Assembly: GCF_017832975.1 (NCBI RefSeq)
Contig: NZ_JAFIBI010000001.1
Span: 4,216,001 to 4,280,000, forward strand
Direction of reading: 5' to 3'
Length of the DNA stretch: 64,000 bases
Source: Arthrobacter sp. PvP023
GTDB lineage: Bacteria; Actinomycetota; Actinomycetes; Actinomycetales; Micrococcaceae
Positions 40,155-48,082 of the stretch are shown in pieces. The notes beneath the pieces are model-generated. The model was not told the DNA's origin, made no database searches, and worked only from the letters and a program-made list of their open reading frames with translations. Made by a program: the position numbers and the translations under genes. The first letter of the stretch is position 1, and each line of letters begins with the position of its first letter.

Positions 40155-40622
40155 ATGAAACTCACGAAGCATAAAACAGCTACTGCCGGAGCCGTTCTGG
40201 CTCTGGGGGCCAGCGCATTTCTTGCGGGCGCGCCCGCTGCCAACGCTTCAGGTACAGGTACAGCGTGCCCATCAAAACGGGTGTGCTTCTACTTCAATTC
40301 CGATTTCCAGGGCGCACGGGCCGACTACGCCTACAGCGACGCAGGCCTGGGCAACGAACTGTTCACAGATGGCCCGGCTGGCCGGAACGGATGGGGCGTC
40401 CAGGTCAACAACAACGCCGCATCAGTGATCAATAACACCGGCAAACACCTCTACTGGTACAAAGACGCCAACTGCGATTACAGAGGTGGGTCTGGCGTCC
40501 TGCCCCCTGGCTCGCGTGTGAACCTGTCCGCCATCAACGCTAAAAACGACATTTCTTCGATCTTTTTATGGGGGTCTGATGGCGGGGCGGAATGCATCCA
40601 ACGGGACCAGTCCTGGGCTTAG
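40155..40622 (+). CDS. Secreted peptidase-inhibitor I36 / crystallin-like protein
   Basis: A 155-residue precursor. A Sec signal peptide (about 1-32) ends near APAANASG. The mature protein has four Cys and the pattern VCFYFNSDFQGARADY, followed later by a LYWYKDANCDYRGG strand. That pattern is found in the SMPI-like I36 inhibitor and beta/gamma-crystallin families. Relatives inhibit extracellular metallopeptidases or bind calcium. A GGGGAAC precedes the ATG. It comes right after the transposase remnant and lies alone, so horizontal arrival is plausible. Confidence 0.75.
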   Translation: MKLTKHKTATAGAVLALGASAFLAGAPAANASGTGTACPSKRVCFYFNSDFQGARADYAYSDAGLGNELFTDGPAGRNGWGVQVNNNAASVINNTGKHLYWYKDANCDYRGGSGVLPPGSRVNLSAINAKNDISSIFLWGSDGGAECIQRDQSWA

Positions 40623-40735
40623 CCCAACACTGCACCGAGGCGGCAATGCCGCCTCCTCCCAGGGCAATGCCAAAACCTGCGCACCAACCGCAACACCTGG
40701 GTTCACTAGAAATTGAGCCACCAGAAAAACACACG

Positions 40736-40770
40736 GAAGGCCGGCACCCGTCATGTGAGTGCCGGCCTTC
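40736..40770 (+). terminator. Hairpin terminator downstream of the I36-like gene
   Basis: A 12-bp stem (GAAGGCCGGCAC and complement) with an 11-base loop. A T-poor tail (CATGTTGAC) follows, so strength is uncertain. It could also serve the minus-strand helix-turn-helix gene. The rest of 40623-40844 shows no feature. Confidence 0.65.
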
Positions 40771-40844
40771 ATGTTGACTGGGGGAACGTACCGAAGCCAG
40801 CCCAACGATCCTCACGAACCGCACAGAAACGAATAACGACACCC

Positions 40845-41036
40845 CTATTGCCGCGTAGTCGCAGGCACGACCGGCCTTAACCCAGCGGGTCGCCCAAAAG
40901 AACCTCGGCCGCCGACCTGGATGGCGCGCAGCTCCCCGGTCTTTATCAGGCCCCGGATGAGGCTCGTCTTCACGTTCAGCTCTTCGGCTGCCTGCTTGAT
41001 CGTCAGAAAGCGGCGCTTTACGGGCTCCTCGGTCAC
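40845..41036 (-). CDS. Short excisionase-like helix-turn-helix protein
   Basis: A 63-residue protein. Its first 45 residues are a winged-helix MerR/excisionase-type domain (RFLTIKQAAEELNVKTSLI, RGLIKTGELRAIQVGGRG). Homologues usually continue about 20 residues further with a W/R-rich wing and an E-x-Y-I helix. Here the sequence after GGRG turns into an unrelated Pro/Arg-rich tail, so the C terminus may be frameshifted or replaced. It lies 32 bases downstream of pspA on the same strand. It may bind DNA as a small regulator or be the excisionase of a lost element. Confidence 0.7.
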   Translation of the reverse strand: MTEEPVKRRFLTIKQAAEELNVKTSLIRGLIKTGELRAIQVGGRGSFGRPAGLRPVVPATTRQ

Positions 41037-41068
41037 CCGGCACCCCTATGCGCGGACGTGGGCGCCCC

Positions 41069-41797
41069 CTAGTACTCGATGGCTTTACGGTCGATGGACT
41101 TCAGCGCGGCGAGGCGGGCTTCCACTTCGGTCTGCTCCCCGAGGTCTTCCAAAGAGGCGAACTGGGCCTCCAAGGATGAGGCGGCGAGTTCCTGCTGGCC
41201 ACGGACCGTAGCCTCCTGGCGGCGGATATTCTCTTCGTACCGGCCGATGGCCGACGTCGGGTCGCCGGCGTCCAGGGCCTTGAGGGCGTCGTTGACCTGG
41301 GATTGCGCGGCGGCGACCCTGGCCCGGTTGACCAGCTGGTTTCGTTTGGCGGTCAGCTCCCCGAGCTTGCCCCTCATCTGGTCCAGACCGTGCTTGAGCT
41401 GGTCGACGACCTGGTTCTGCGCGGCCAGGCCGGGCGCCTGGGCCTTGGCGGTGGATTCGGCGGACATCTGCCGCTGAAGAGCGAGCCTGGCGAGAGCGTC
41501 GAACTTGTCGGCGTCAACGCCGTTTCCGGCGGCCCGGAACTCGTCAGCTTTGCGGGAGGCGGCGACCGCCTTGTGACCCCAGGTGTTGGCGTCGTTGACG
41601 GCGCGGGCGTGGTCGTCCTCGGCCATCCGAAGGTTGCCGATGGTCTGGGCGACGGCAGTCTCAGCCTCACGGATGTTCGCCGAGTAGTCCCGGACCATTT
41701 GGTCCAGCATCTTCTGCGGGTCTTCCGCGGAATCCAGGAGGGCGTTGATGTTGGCCTTCGCGAGCTGGCCGACGCGGGCGAAAATACTCTGCTTCAC
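41069..41797 (-). CDS. pspA: PspA/IM30 (ESCRT-III-like) membrane-stress protein
   Basis: A 242-residue, almost fully helical protein that begins MKQSIFARVGQLAKANINAL, the amphipathic membrane-binding helix of PspA/Vipp1. The DAEDPQKMLDQMVRDYSANI-like segment (here SAEDPQKMLDQMVRDYSA) and long coiled coil (about 30-190) are typical. It coats and stabilises the inner membrane under stress. It starts with GTG at 41797. Two coupled membrane-protein genes lie upstream and a helix-turn-helix gene downstream on the same strand, which may make a local envelope-stress unit. Confidence 0.92.
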   Translation of the reverse strand: MKQSIFARVGQLAKANINALLDSAEDPQKMLDQMVRDYSANIREAETAVAQTIGNLRMAEDDHARAVNDANTWGHKAVAASRKADEFRAAGNGVDADKFDALARLALQRQMSAESTAKAQAPGLAAQNQVVDQLKHGLDQMRGKLGELTAKRNQLVNRARVAAAQSQVNDALKALDAGDPTSAIGRYEENIRRQEATVRGQQELAASSLEAQFASLEDLGEQTEVEARLAALKSIDRKAIEY

Positions 41798-41901
41798 GGT
41801 GTCTTTCTATCGGTAATGGAATTCGGATTCTATGTGTACGGCAGGGCCGGGGACCAGCTGCGGGGATCCGGCACTGGCTGCCTATCCCAGCTTCCGTATC
41901 C

Positions 41902-42537
41902 TTAGAGCGGACCGTAGCCGGCGTTGCCGTTCGGGTCCCGCCAGGTGGCCAGGTCACCCTCCACAGCCCTCCGGAGGTGCGGGTCCGTGTGGAGCCGCCG
42001 GCGGAAGGACTGGCGGGCCCGGCCCATCACCGCCGAGGGGACCAGAATGCAGGCCGTCAGGAGGGCCACGAGGAGCAGGTACGCACCGACCAGCGCAACA
42101 ACGGTGCCGCGCTCTTCGGCCGAAGGAAGGGTTGCTGCCATGCCTGCGCCCGTGAGGCCGGCCAGGACGGCCACCATGGTGATGCCGCCGCGGGCGCTGC
42201 CGGGGCCTCGGGTGATGAGGGCCGTATCGGTGCTGGGGACGGTGGCGCGGACCCGTTTCCAGGCCAGCAGCCCGGCGACGGTCAGAGCGGCGCCGATCAG
42301 GCCCAGAACCAGCACCCAGACGGTATTCCCGGTCAGGACTGAGACGAAACCGCCCGTGAAGACAAGGACGGGTCCGCCGCTGATCGCGCTGCTCCAGGCG
42401 GCCGCCAGGGTTCCCTGGGCATCGGCCAGTTGCCGGAGCCGGGACGGGGCGTTCGGCGGGCTGACCCTGGCGAGGTCCGGGGAGAGCCAGGAATCCAGGG
42501 GATGGGCCGGCTGCATCCTTGCAGGCATGTGCGTCAT
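41902..42537 (-). CDS. Membrane protein of unknown function
   Basis: A 211-residue protein. A Pro-rich cytoplasmic lead (1-40) is followed by a helical segment and four predicted membrane spans (about 55-75, 77-95, 118-135 and 143-165). A basic tail ends in the motif HTDPHLRRAVEGDLATWRD. I do not recognise a family. The ATG at 42537 overlaps the stop of the next gene upstream by one base (TGATG), so it is translated together with it. Confidence 0.7.
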   Translation of the reverse strand: MTHMPARMQPAHPLDSWLSPDLARVSPPNAPSRLRQLADAQGTLAAAWSSAISGGPVLVFTGGFVSVLTGNTVWVLVLGLIGAALTVAGLLAWKRVRATVPSTDTALITRGPGSARGGITMVAVLAGLTGAGMAATLPSAEERGTVVALVGAYLLLVALLTACILVPSAVMGRARQSFRRRLHTDPHLRRAVEGDLATWRDPNGNAGYGPL

Positions 42538-43127
42538 CAACTGTTGCCTTCTGGGTGGATGGTTACTGTCCTAACTCCGCATCTCAACTGCAGCACGTTC
42601 GCGGCGGATTCGAGCTGGCAGTCCTGGTCTTTGACCCGCGGCCAGCCCGAAAGCTCAGGAGCGCTATTGGCCCGCTTGTAGTGGAACTCGTCGTGCTCGG
42701 TGTAGACGACGACGCTGTCGCCGTCGAACCCGTCCTGTTTGATGAGTACGGACTGCCCGTCCGCGGCTGTAACCTTCACGGTGTCCCCGATGCCGAATGC
42801 GCCCAGGGCCGTGAAGATGAAGATCAGGCCGACGCACGGCACGGCAGCCGCGGCCCCGGCCACTATGGTCCAGCCGATGATGCGCCGTGGTGCCCTTTTG
42901 GTGATGCGGCCGGTCATTGCCGCGAGCAGGAGAGATAATCCAACGGCGCCAGACAGGAGCGCCACGATCAGGAACCAGGACGCGACGGAGTCCGCAGGGA
43001 TGCCGACGTAGAGGAACAGGTCCTTCCGGGCGGCGGCCCCGTACGCCTCACTGATGGCAAGGTCTGCCCAGGTGCACAGAGCCGCTGTGACGATAAGGGC
43101 GCTCCCCCAGACTTCTCTGCGTTTCAT
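42537..43127 (-). CDS. Membrane protein of unknown function
   Basis: A 196-residue protein. Three hydrophobic spans (about 8-25, 40-65 and 80-105) precede an extracytoplasmic, beta-rich domain with two Cys (DQDCQLESAANVLQLRCG), probably disulfide bonded. The ATG at 43127 gives MKRREVWGSAL; the frame is open further up but without a ribosome site. Translationally coupled to the downstream membrane gene, and both precede pspA. Family not recognised. Confidence 0.7.
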   Translation of the reverse strand: MKRREVWGSALIVTAALCTWADLAISEAYGAAARKDLFLYVGIPADSVASWFLIVALLSGAVGLSLLLAAMTGRITKRAPRRIIGWTIVAGAAAAVPCVGLIFIFTALGAFGIGDTVKVTAADGQSVLIKQDGFDGDSVVVYTEHDEFHYKRANSAPELSGWPRVKDQDCQLESAANVLQLRCGVRTVTIHPEGNS

Positions 43128-43387
43128 GGGTTGGACTGGTCCGAGCGCTGACCGGTAGCCAAAGCCAGAGCATCCTCTATCGTCTGTGTCGGCGCCACGA
43201 CCGGCGCAGGAGCGGGGCTGGCGGCGGCAGCTCACGAAGGATGGCAAGGCAGAGCCCTCCCCAAAACTCGATTCGCACTGATTCACCCAATATCTCGCTG
43301 GACGCGTCCGGCTAGTGCCAGCCTAGCGGACACTGGCTGCGTCATGGTGGCGCCGGTCAGGATGGCAAAGATACGTTACCGTCTGCA

Positions 43388-44134
43388 TCATCCCGCCCTG
43401 GGTTTGGTCAGCGGTGGGTGGATGTGCCGGTCGGTGGCGGTGAACAAGGCTGCCGGGGCGCCTGTGGCCGCTTGTGACTTCCTGCCGGTGTCTTCGAGCT
43501 GGGGCATCATCTTGCGGGTGAAGTTCCCCGCTGTCAGGGTGGTGTTCCACACAGCGTCGTAGACGGTGCGGAGCTGGGTCATGGTGAACTCGGCGGGCAG
43601 CAGCCGGGCGGCCACGGTGGTGTATTCCATTTTTCCGGCGAGCCGGTTCAGTCCGTCGCGCAGGATGGCGGCGTGGTCGAACGCGAGGTTCCCGCTATCG
43701 AGCACGTCGTGGACCGGGTGCCAGGCGGCGGATGAGGCGTCGGTGCCGGCGGAGATCTCCGGCAGGGCCTGGCCGTCGGTGGCCAGTAATGCCAGATGTG
43801 CCACGGAGACCACCCGCATTCTGGGGTCCCGGTCCGGATTGGTGTAGGTGGCCAGCTGCTCGACGTGCACCGGCAGCTGCCCCAAATCCAGGCTGGTTTC
43901 TTCGGCGAGCTCCCGGTATGCGGCCTGTTCAGCGGATTCGTGGGGGCCGACGAATCCGCCGGGAAGCGCCAGCGCGCCTTTGAACGGGTGGCCGCCGCGG
44001 CGGACGAGGGCGGTGTGCAGCACTCCCCCGGATACCGCGAAGACCACCAGGTCGGCCGTCAGTGCGATCGAGGGGTAGTCCTTGGGCTTGTAGCTGTCCA
44101 GGAACTCCTTCTCGGCCTTTGAGTTGCGGCTCAT
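43388..44134 (-). CDS. nrtR: NrtR-type transcriptional regulator with Nudix domain
   Basis: A 248-residue protein. A Nudix-fold domain (about 20-160) carries a near-canonical box: GGFVGPHESAEQ then AAYRELAEET, with Ser for the final Gly. The C-terminal winged helix (about 175-235) has FTMTQLRTVYDAVW and AGNFTRKM, which are typical of NrtR repressors. NrtR senses ADP-ribose and represses NAD-biosynthesis genes. The ATG at 44134 has AAGGAG seven bases upstream. It overlaps the nadR-like stop as ATGA. Self-regulation through the operators upstream of pnuC is likely. Confidence 0.88.
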   Translation of the reverse strand: MSRNSKAEKEFLDSYKPKDYPSIALTADLVVFAVSGGVLHTALVRRGGHPFKGALALPGGFVGPHESAEQAAYRELAEETSLDLGQLPVHVEQLATYTNPDRDPRMRVVSVAHLALLATDGQALPEISAGTDASSAAWHPVHDVLDSGNLAFDHAAILRDGLNRLAGKMEYTTVAARLLPAEFTMTQLRTVYDAVWNTTLTAGNFTRKMMPQLEDTGRKSQAATGAPAALFTATDRHIHPPLTKPRAG

Positions 44135-45240
44135 ACCGCTGCTCCTTCCAGGACGGTGCGGGTAGCCCAGGGAGGCGAGGTGAATTTGCTCCGTTGCATG
44201 AGGATGAGCTCGATGATCTCGACGGCGGTCTGCTTGCGGCGTTCGTGGTCGCCGCTGACCAGGATCCAGGAGTGGCCTTCTGCGGTCAGGGCCTCCTTGA
44301 ACCATTCGGTCATTTCGGCCCGGCGGTGTTCGCCTTCGCGCCAACCGTCGTCTTCGAATTCCACACCTTCGTGATCGGTGATCAGGTACAGGTCCCGGGG
44401 CGGCAGGTTGCTGGCGGCGAGGTAGGAACCGTAGCTGCGTTCGCCGATGTAGAACCGTTCCCAGAGGGTGGTGGCCAGTGAGTCGGTGTCGGCGATAACC
44501 AGCGGACAGGCATCAGCCGCGGCGTTCTCCATCTCATTCTGCCGGGTCGCGATGCGGCCAAAGTCCTGCTCATTCCAGACCATGTCCTCAAGGACGGCTT
44601 CCGGCATCTTTGCGCGCAGGGCGTCGAACTTTTCGTACGTGTAGTCGCGGCCGTATTCGGGGACATCTGTGATCCCGGGAAACCGTGGCCGGTAGTGCTC
44701 GGTGAGCGCCTTGACCAAGGTGCTGGTACCGCTGGATTCGGCGCCGACGAGGATGATCCGGGTGGCCAGGCCCTGCCGGGCAGGGCCGATAATGTAGGGC
44801 CAGGCGGACCCGAGGTCATCCCGGCAGAGCGTCCCGCTGATCGGGAAGGTGGTCCGTGACTGGTCCACGAGGACGTGCTCGGCACCGAACGCCTGGGCGA
44901 GCTGGGCCCCGTATTCTTCGGAGCTGAACACCGCCTCGACTTCTGTCACCCCGCGGGTCTTCAGGGCCAGGCGCATCAGTTCGCTCTGCGCCTTCCAGAT
45001 CTCCTCGGAGTTGTAGTCTTCCGGGCAGTCGTTGGGCATCCCGATAACGTGCACTCCGGCGATGTCCTCGAACTCGGCCGCCAGCCATGTGGTCCGGTCG
45101 GCGACGGTGATGGACTCGAAGCGGTTTCCCAGGACCAGGACCGAGACGTTCTCGGACTGTGCGGCGGCGGTGTTGATCAGGTGGGCGTGGCCGGCGTGCG
45201 GCGGGTAGAACTTGCCGATGACCATGGAGTTCTTGTACAT
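44131..45240 (-). CDS. nadR: NadR-like nicotinamide-nucleotide adenylyltransferase / ribosylnicotinamide kinase
   Basis: A 369-residue protein of two domains. The N-terminal nucleotidyltransferase has GKFYPPHAGHAHLI (HxGH) and the closing FPISGTLCRDD motif, and would adenylate NMN. The C-terminal P-loop domain (about 160-350) resembles NadR ribosylnicotinamide kinase. Its Walker A reads GAESSGTST, with Thr172 where Lys is expected, while the YGRDYTYE and DTDSLATTLW segments are conserved. An AGGAG ribosome site precedes the ATG at 45240. It sits between pnuC and nrtR with overlaps or a one-base gap. A helix-turn-helix of enterobacterial NadR is absent; NrtR supplies regulation. Confidence 0.88.
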   Translation of the reverse strand: MYKNSMVIGKFYPPHAGHAHLINTAAAQSENVSVLVLGNRFESITVADRTTWLAAEFEDIAGVHVIGMPNDCPEDYNSEEIWKAQSELMRLALKTRGVTEVEAVFSSEEYGAQLAQAFGAEHVLVDQSRTTFPISGTLCRDDLGSAWPYIIGPARQGLATRIILVGAESSGTSTLVKALTEHYRPRFPGITDVPEYGRDYTYEKFDALRAKMPEAVLEDMVWNEQDFGRIATRQNEMENAAADACPLVIADTDSLATTLWERFYIGERSYGSYLAASNLPPRDLYLITDHEGVEFEDDGWREGEHRRAEMTEWFKEALTAEGHSWILVSGDHERRKQTAVEIIELILMQRSKFTSPPWATRTVLEGAAV

Positions 45241-45241
45241 C

Positions 45242-45910
45242 TCAGGCTCCTGCCGTGACAGGCTCGGGAGAGGCGGCCGGGGCTTCCAGGGTGCGTGTGC
45301 GCTTCCAGTCAATGAGGCCGTAGATGCAGAGGGCGAGGAAGCCGATGTAGAGGATTGCCGTGAGCGTCAGGCCGCGGCTGAAGTACAGCGGAATGGAGAC
45401 AACGTCGATAATGATCCACACGTACCAGTGCTGAAAGATCTTCTTCGCCTGCCCGTACGTGGCGACCAGGGAGGCGGTCAAGGCGAATGCGTCCGGCCAG
45501 GGCACTACAGAGTCGGTGCCGTGGGTGAGGATCATGGCGACCCCGGCCGTACCTGCCACGGTGGCGCCCAGTCCGAGGATCATCTCCTTGGGGTTGGCAT
45601 CCCGGATGGGAAGGTCGTTCGTGCCGTCGGTGGCGGCGTTGCCACGGATCCAGTTGTACCAGCCGTAGATGGCGACGGCGGCGAAGATGATCTGCAGAAC
45701 GGTTTCGCCGTAGAGGCCGGCGCCCAAGAACAGGACGATGAACGCCAGGTTGTTCAGGATGCCTATGGGCCAGTTCCACAGTTTCTGCCGGGCGACGCCG
45801 TAGACGCAGGCGGCGCCGGTGACGAAACCGATGATCTCGATCCAGCTCACGGGGTTGCCGAGGAGGTTGGGGATGGCTGCGGAGTTCATCCAGTCGAGCA
45901 GGGCATTCAT
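45242..45910 (-). CDS. pnuC: Nicotinamide riboside transporter PnuC
   Basis: A 222-residue, seven-helix membrane protein of the SWEET-like PnuC family. The substrate-site signature IYGWYNWIRGN is clear, and the preceding KLWNWPIGILNNLAFIVLF and the C-terminal IYGLIDWKRTR match the family. It takes up ribosyl-nicotinamide by facilitated diffusion, driven by phosphorylation in the cytosol. First gene of the pnuC-nadR-nrtR operon, one base from nadR. The promoter region carries two matching operator-like sites. Confidence 0.95.
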   Translation of the reverse strand: MNALLDWMNSAAIPNLLGNPVSWIEIIGFVTGAACVYGVARQKLWNWPIGILNNLAFIVLFLGAGLYGETVLQIIFAAVAIYGWYNWIRGNAATDGTNDLPIRDANPKEMILGLGATVAGTAGVAMILTHGTDSVVPWPDAFALTASLVATYGQAKKIFQHWYVWIIIDVVSIPLYFSRGLTLTAILYIGFLALCIYGLIDWKRTRTLEAPAASPEPVTAGA

Positions 45911-45922
45911 GTCGCTCCCATC

Positions 45923-45980
45923 ATTGTTATCAAGCTGACAATATCCACCCTAGCAGCATTATTGTCATTGTGATAACAAT
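45923..45980 (-). promoter_or_regulatory. Paired operator-like sites upstream of pnuC
   Basis: ATTGTCATTGTGATAACAAT lies at 45961-45980. ATTGTTATCAAGCTGACAAT lies at 45923-45942 and is the same motif (ATTGTCA-N3-TGATAACAAT) in the other orientation. Centres are 38 bases apart. A plausible promoter (ATGACA and GATATT on the minus strand, 17 bases apart) lies between and within them. The obvious candidate binder is NrtR from the same operon. Confidence 0.7.
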
Positions 45981-46289
45981 CTCCGGGGCGTGCGGCATGC
46001 TCGACAAGGACAGGAACGAAGTCCCGGACCTTCCGGTATCCAGTGCACGGTGGCGTAACCCACACCTGCCGGCTCCGCTGGCTGGCCACCCGGACGCGCA
46101 GCGTTGGCGGGCGACAACCCTGGGCGTTGTCGGCTTGTGAGTGCTGAGGGTCTGGTCGGTGAATGGTCCGTGGACGGCGAGAATCTTGATGGCAGTCCGC
46201 ACTGCATGCTCAGCAGGGCCCGGTGCTTTCGTCGAGCTTGGTCTGAAATGAGGTGGGCTGAGCAGAGCGCCGGAAGACGTTTCGCCCCG
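45981..46289. other. Intergenic region without a convincing gene
   Basis: About 310 bases between the operators and the next membrane-protein gene. Short open frames on both strands lack domains, start signals and codon bias. Nothing certain is seen. Confidence 0.5.
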
Positions 46290-46697
46290 TCACCGGCGTT
46301 TGAAGGTGACCCCTCCGATGAGCCCTGCCAGTGCTGCCGGGAGGGCGAACAGGCCAAAGATCTGCGGCACGAACGATGGCGGCGTGGTGATCATCGTGGC
46401 CAGGCCCACCAGCGCCACCGGTGCCGCAACGCAGAGCGTTACCCAGAGCGGATACTGCCGGATCTGGGACCAGACGGCCGCGGCAATGGAGGCAGCCGAT
46501 CCTGCGAGCATGAACAGCCTGCCGACTCGCAGCCGCTCTACAAACTCGGGTACCGGTTCGTAGGCGAACAACATTGTCCGTTCCAGGGAAATGCCCGTCA
46601 TGATGATGGAGACTCCGACCAACGCCGCCCACGGCAACGCCCGGCTCCTCCACCACCGGCGGACAACGTAGCGTTCGCCACTCGGTGAGTTCGTCAC
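46290..46697 (-). CDS. Small four-span membrane protein of unknown function
   Basis: A 135-residue protein. The basic N terminus (to about 22) is followed by four hydrophobic spans (about 23-40, 58-75, 80-100 and 108-128) and a basic end FKRR. No family recognised. GTG start at 46697. It is divergent from the MFS gene across 100 bases. Codon pattern supports it being real. Confidence 0.6.
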   Translation of the reverse strand: MTNSPSGERYVVRRWWRSRALPWAALVGVSIIMTGISLERTMLFAYEPVPEFVERLRVGRLFMLAGSAASIAAAVWSQIRQYPLWVTLCVAAPVALVGLATMITTPPSFVPQIFGLFALPAALAGLIGGVTFKRR

Positions 46698-46798
46698 CCT
46701 GTGATCTTATCCGCTGGTCGGTCAACGGCGACCGGCAAAAGCGACCGGCAAAAGCAGGAGCTATTGTGTTCCTGCCGGCCGTCCGAAACCCTTGAGCT

Positions 46799-48082
46799 GT
46801 GAAACTGCATCCTTCTGGCCAGGCTGCTCCAGGCCGCCGGGCGTTGCCGGGCTCGCCGTGGAGAATGGTGCTTGGATTCGGTCTGGTCAGCCTGGCCGTC
46901 GATGCAGTGTCCGATGGCGCACGTCCCCTCGCCGGCCCCCTGCTGGCCCAGCTCGGTGCCTCCGCTTTGGTGGTTGGACTGGTCACAGGCGCCGCCGAAG
47001 CCGCAGCCCAGGGGCTCCGGCTGATCTTCGGCCCATGGGCGGACCGCACCGGTAAATATTGGACTTTCACGATTGCCGGTTATGCGCTGACCGTCCTGTG
47101 TGTTCCCTTGCTCGCTGTTACCCCCGTTGCCGGTGCAGCGGGGCTGGTGTTGGCATCCGCCCTGATCATTGGCGACCGCGTCGGCAAGGCCGTGCGCAGC
47201 CCTGCGAAGACTGTCCTGCTAGCCTCCGTTGCCGTGCCGATCGGGCGTGGGCGAGGTTTCGCCGTCCACAAGTCACTGGACCTTGCCGGTGCGTTTGCAG
47301 GGCCCCTGATCGCCTCCGCGGTCATCGCTGCCACCGGATCACTGTGGCCGGCCTTTGCGGTCCTGGCTGTTCCCGGGGCCCTTGCCATGGCCCTTCTGTT
47401 CCGGCTGCGGACCCGCGTACCAGAACCACAGCGAGCGGCGGAGCAGGAAGTACCGGAGGCGCCTGACACCCCGGGCTCCCGGGAACGTGCTGACAAACCG
47501 GCGGAACGCCTTCCCGGGGTGTTCCTCCTCTTCGCCCTCTCCGCCTTCTTCTGGAGTGCGGGCCTGGTGGCCTTCGGTGTCATCGCATTCCATCTGACGG
47601 CCGCGGTTGATGTCCCTGTTTCCGCGGTCCCGCTGGTTTACGCGGCTGCCATGGCGGCGGCTGCGCTGGGAGCCCTCGCCAGCGGATACGGCTACGACCG
47701 CGCCGGCGGTGCCGTGCTCCTGGTCCTGCCGGTCCTGGTTGCTGTGATCCCGGTATTGGCGTTCGCCGTGAGTATGGGGCCGGTGCTGGCCGGGATCCTC
47801 GTGTGGGGCGCCGCCACGGGCATCCAGGACTCAACGGTCAAGGCGCTGGTGGCCGATCTGGTGGTGCCTGCCAGGCAAGGGACAGCCTATGGAATCTTCG
47901 CCGCCTTCGAAGGAGGCGGCGCACTCGCCGGCGGAGCCTTGTACGGCGCGCTGTACGGCTCCCGTCCTGCGCTCATTGCCGCCGTGGCGGCCCTGCAGGC
48001 AGTGGCGATGGTTCTGCTGGTAGCCACAGTCATCCGGTCACGCCGCCGCCCCGGTGCGCAGCCGGGCCCGGAGCCTGAATGA
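46799..48082 (+). CDS. Major facilitator superfamily transporter
   Basis: A 427-residue protein with about 12 membrane spans and a central cytoplasmic loop rich in charged residues (about 205-240). The loop 2-3 region FGPWADRTGKYW is the MFS motif A, and GDRVGKAVRSPAKTVLLASV is typical of a drug or metabolite:H+ antiporter subgroup. The substrate is unknown. GTG start at 46799; an ATG at 46865 would remove the basic lead only. Its last 45 bases overlap the 3' end of the P-type ATPase gene on the other strand. Confidence 0.85.
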   Translation: MKLHPSGQAAPGRRALPGSPWRMVLGFGLVSLAVDAVSDGARPLAGPLLAQLGASALVVGLVTGAAEAAAQGLRLIFGPWADRTGKYWTFTIAGYALTVLCVPLLAVTPVAGAAGLVLASALIIGDRVGKAVRSPAKTVLLASVAVPIGRGRGFAVHKSLDLAGAFAGPLIASAVIAATGSLWPAFAVLAVPGALAMALLFRLRTRVPEPQRAAEQEVPEAPDTPGSRERADKPAERLPGVFLLFALSAFFWSAGLVAFGVIAFHLTAAVDVPVSAVPLVYAAAMAAAALGALASGYGYDRAGGAVLLVLPVLVAVIPVLAFAVSMGPVLAGILVWGAATGIQDSTVKALVADLVVPARQGTAYGIFAAFEGGGALAGGALYGALYGSRPALIAAVAALQAVAMVLLVATVIRSRRRPGAQPGPEPE

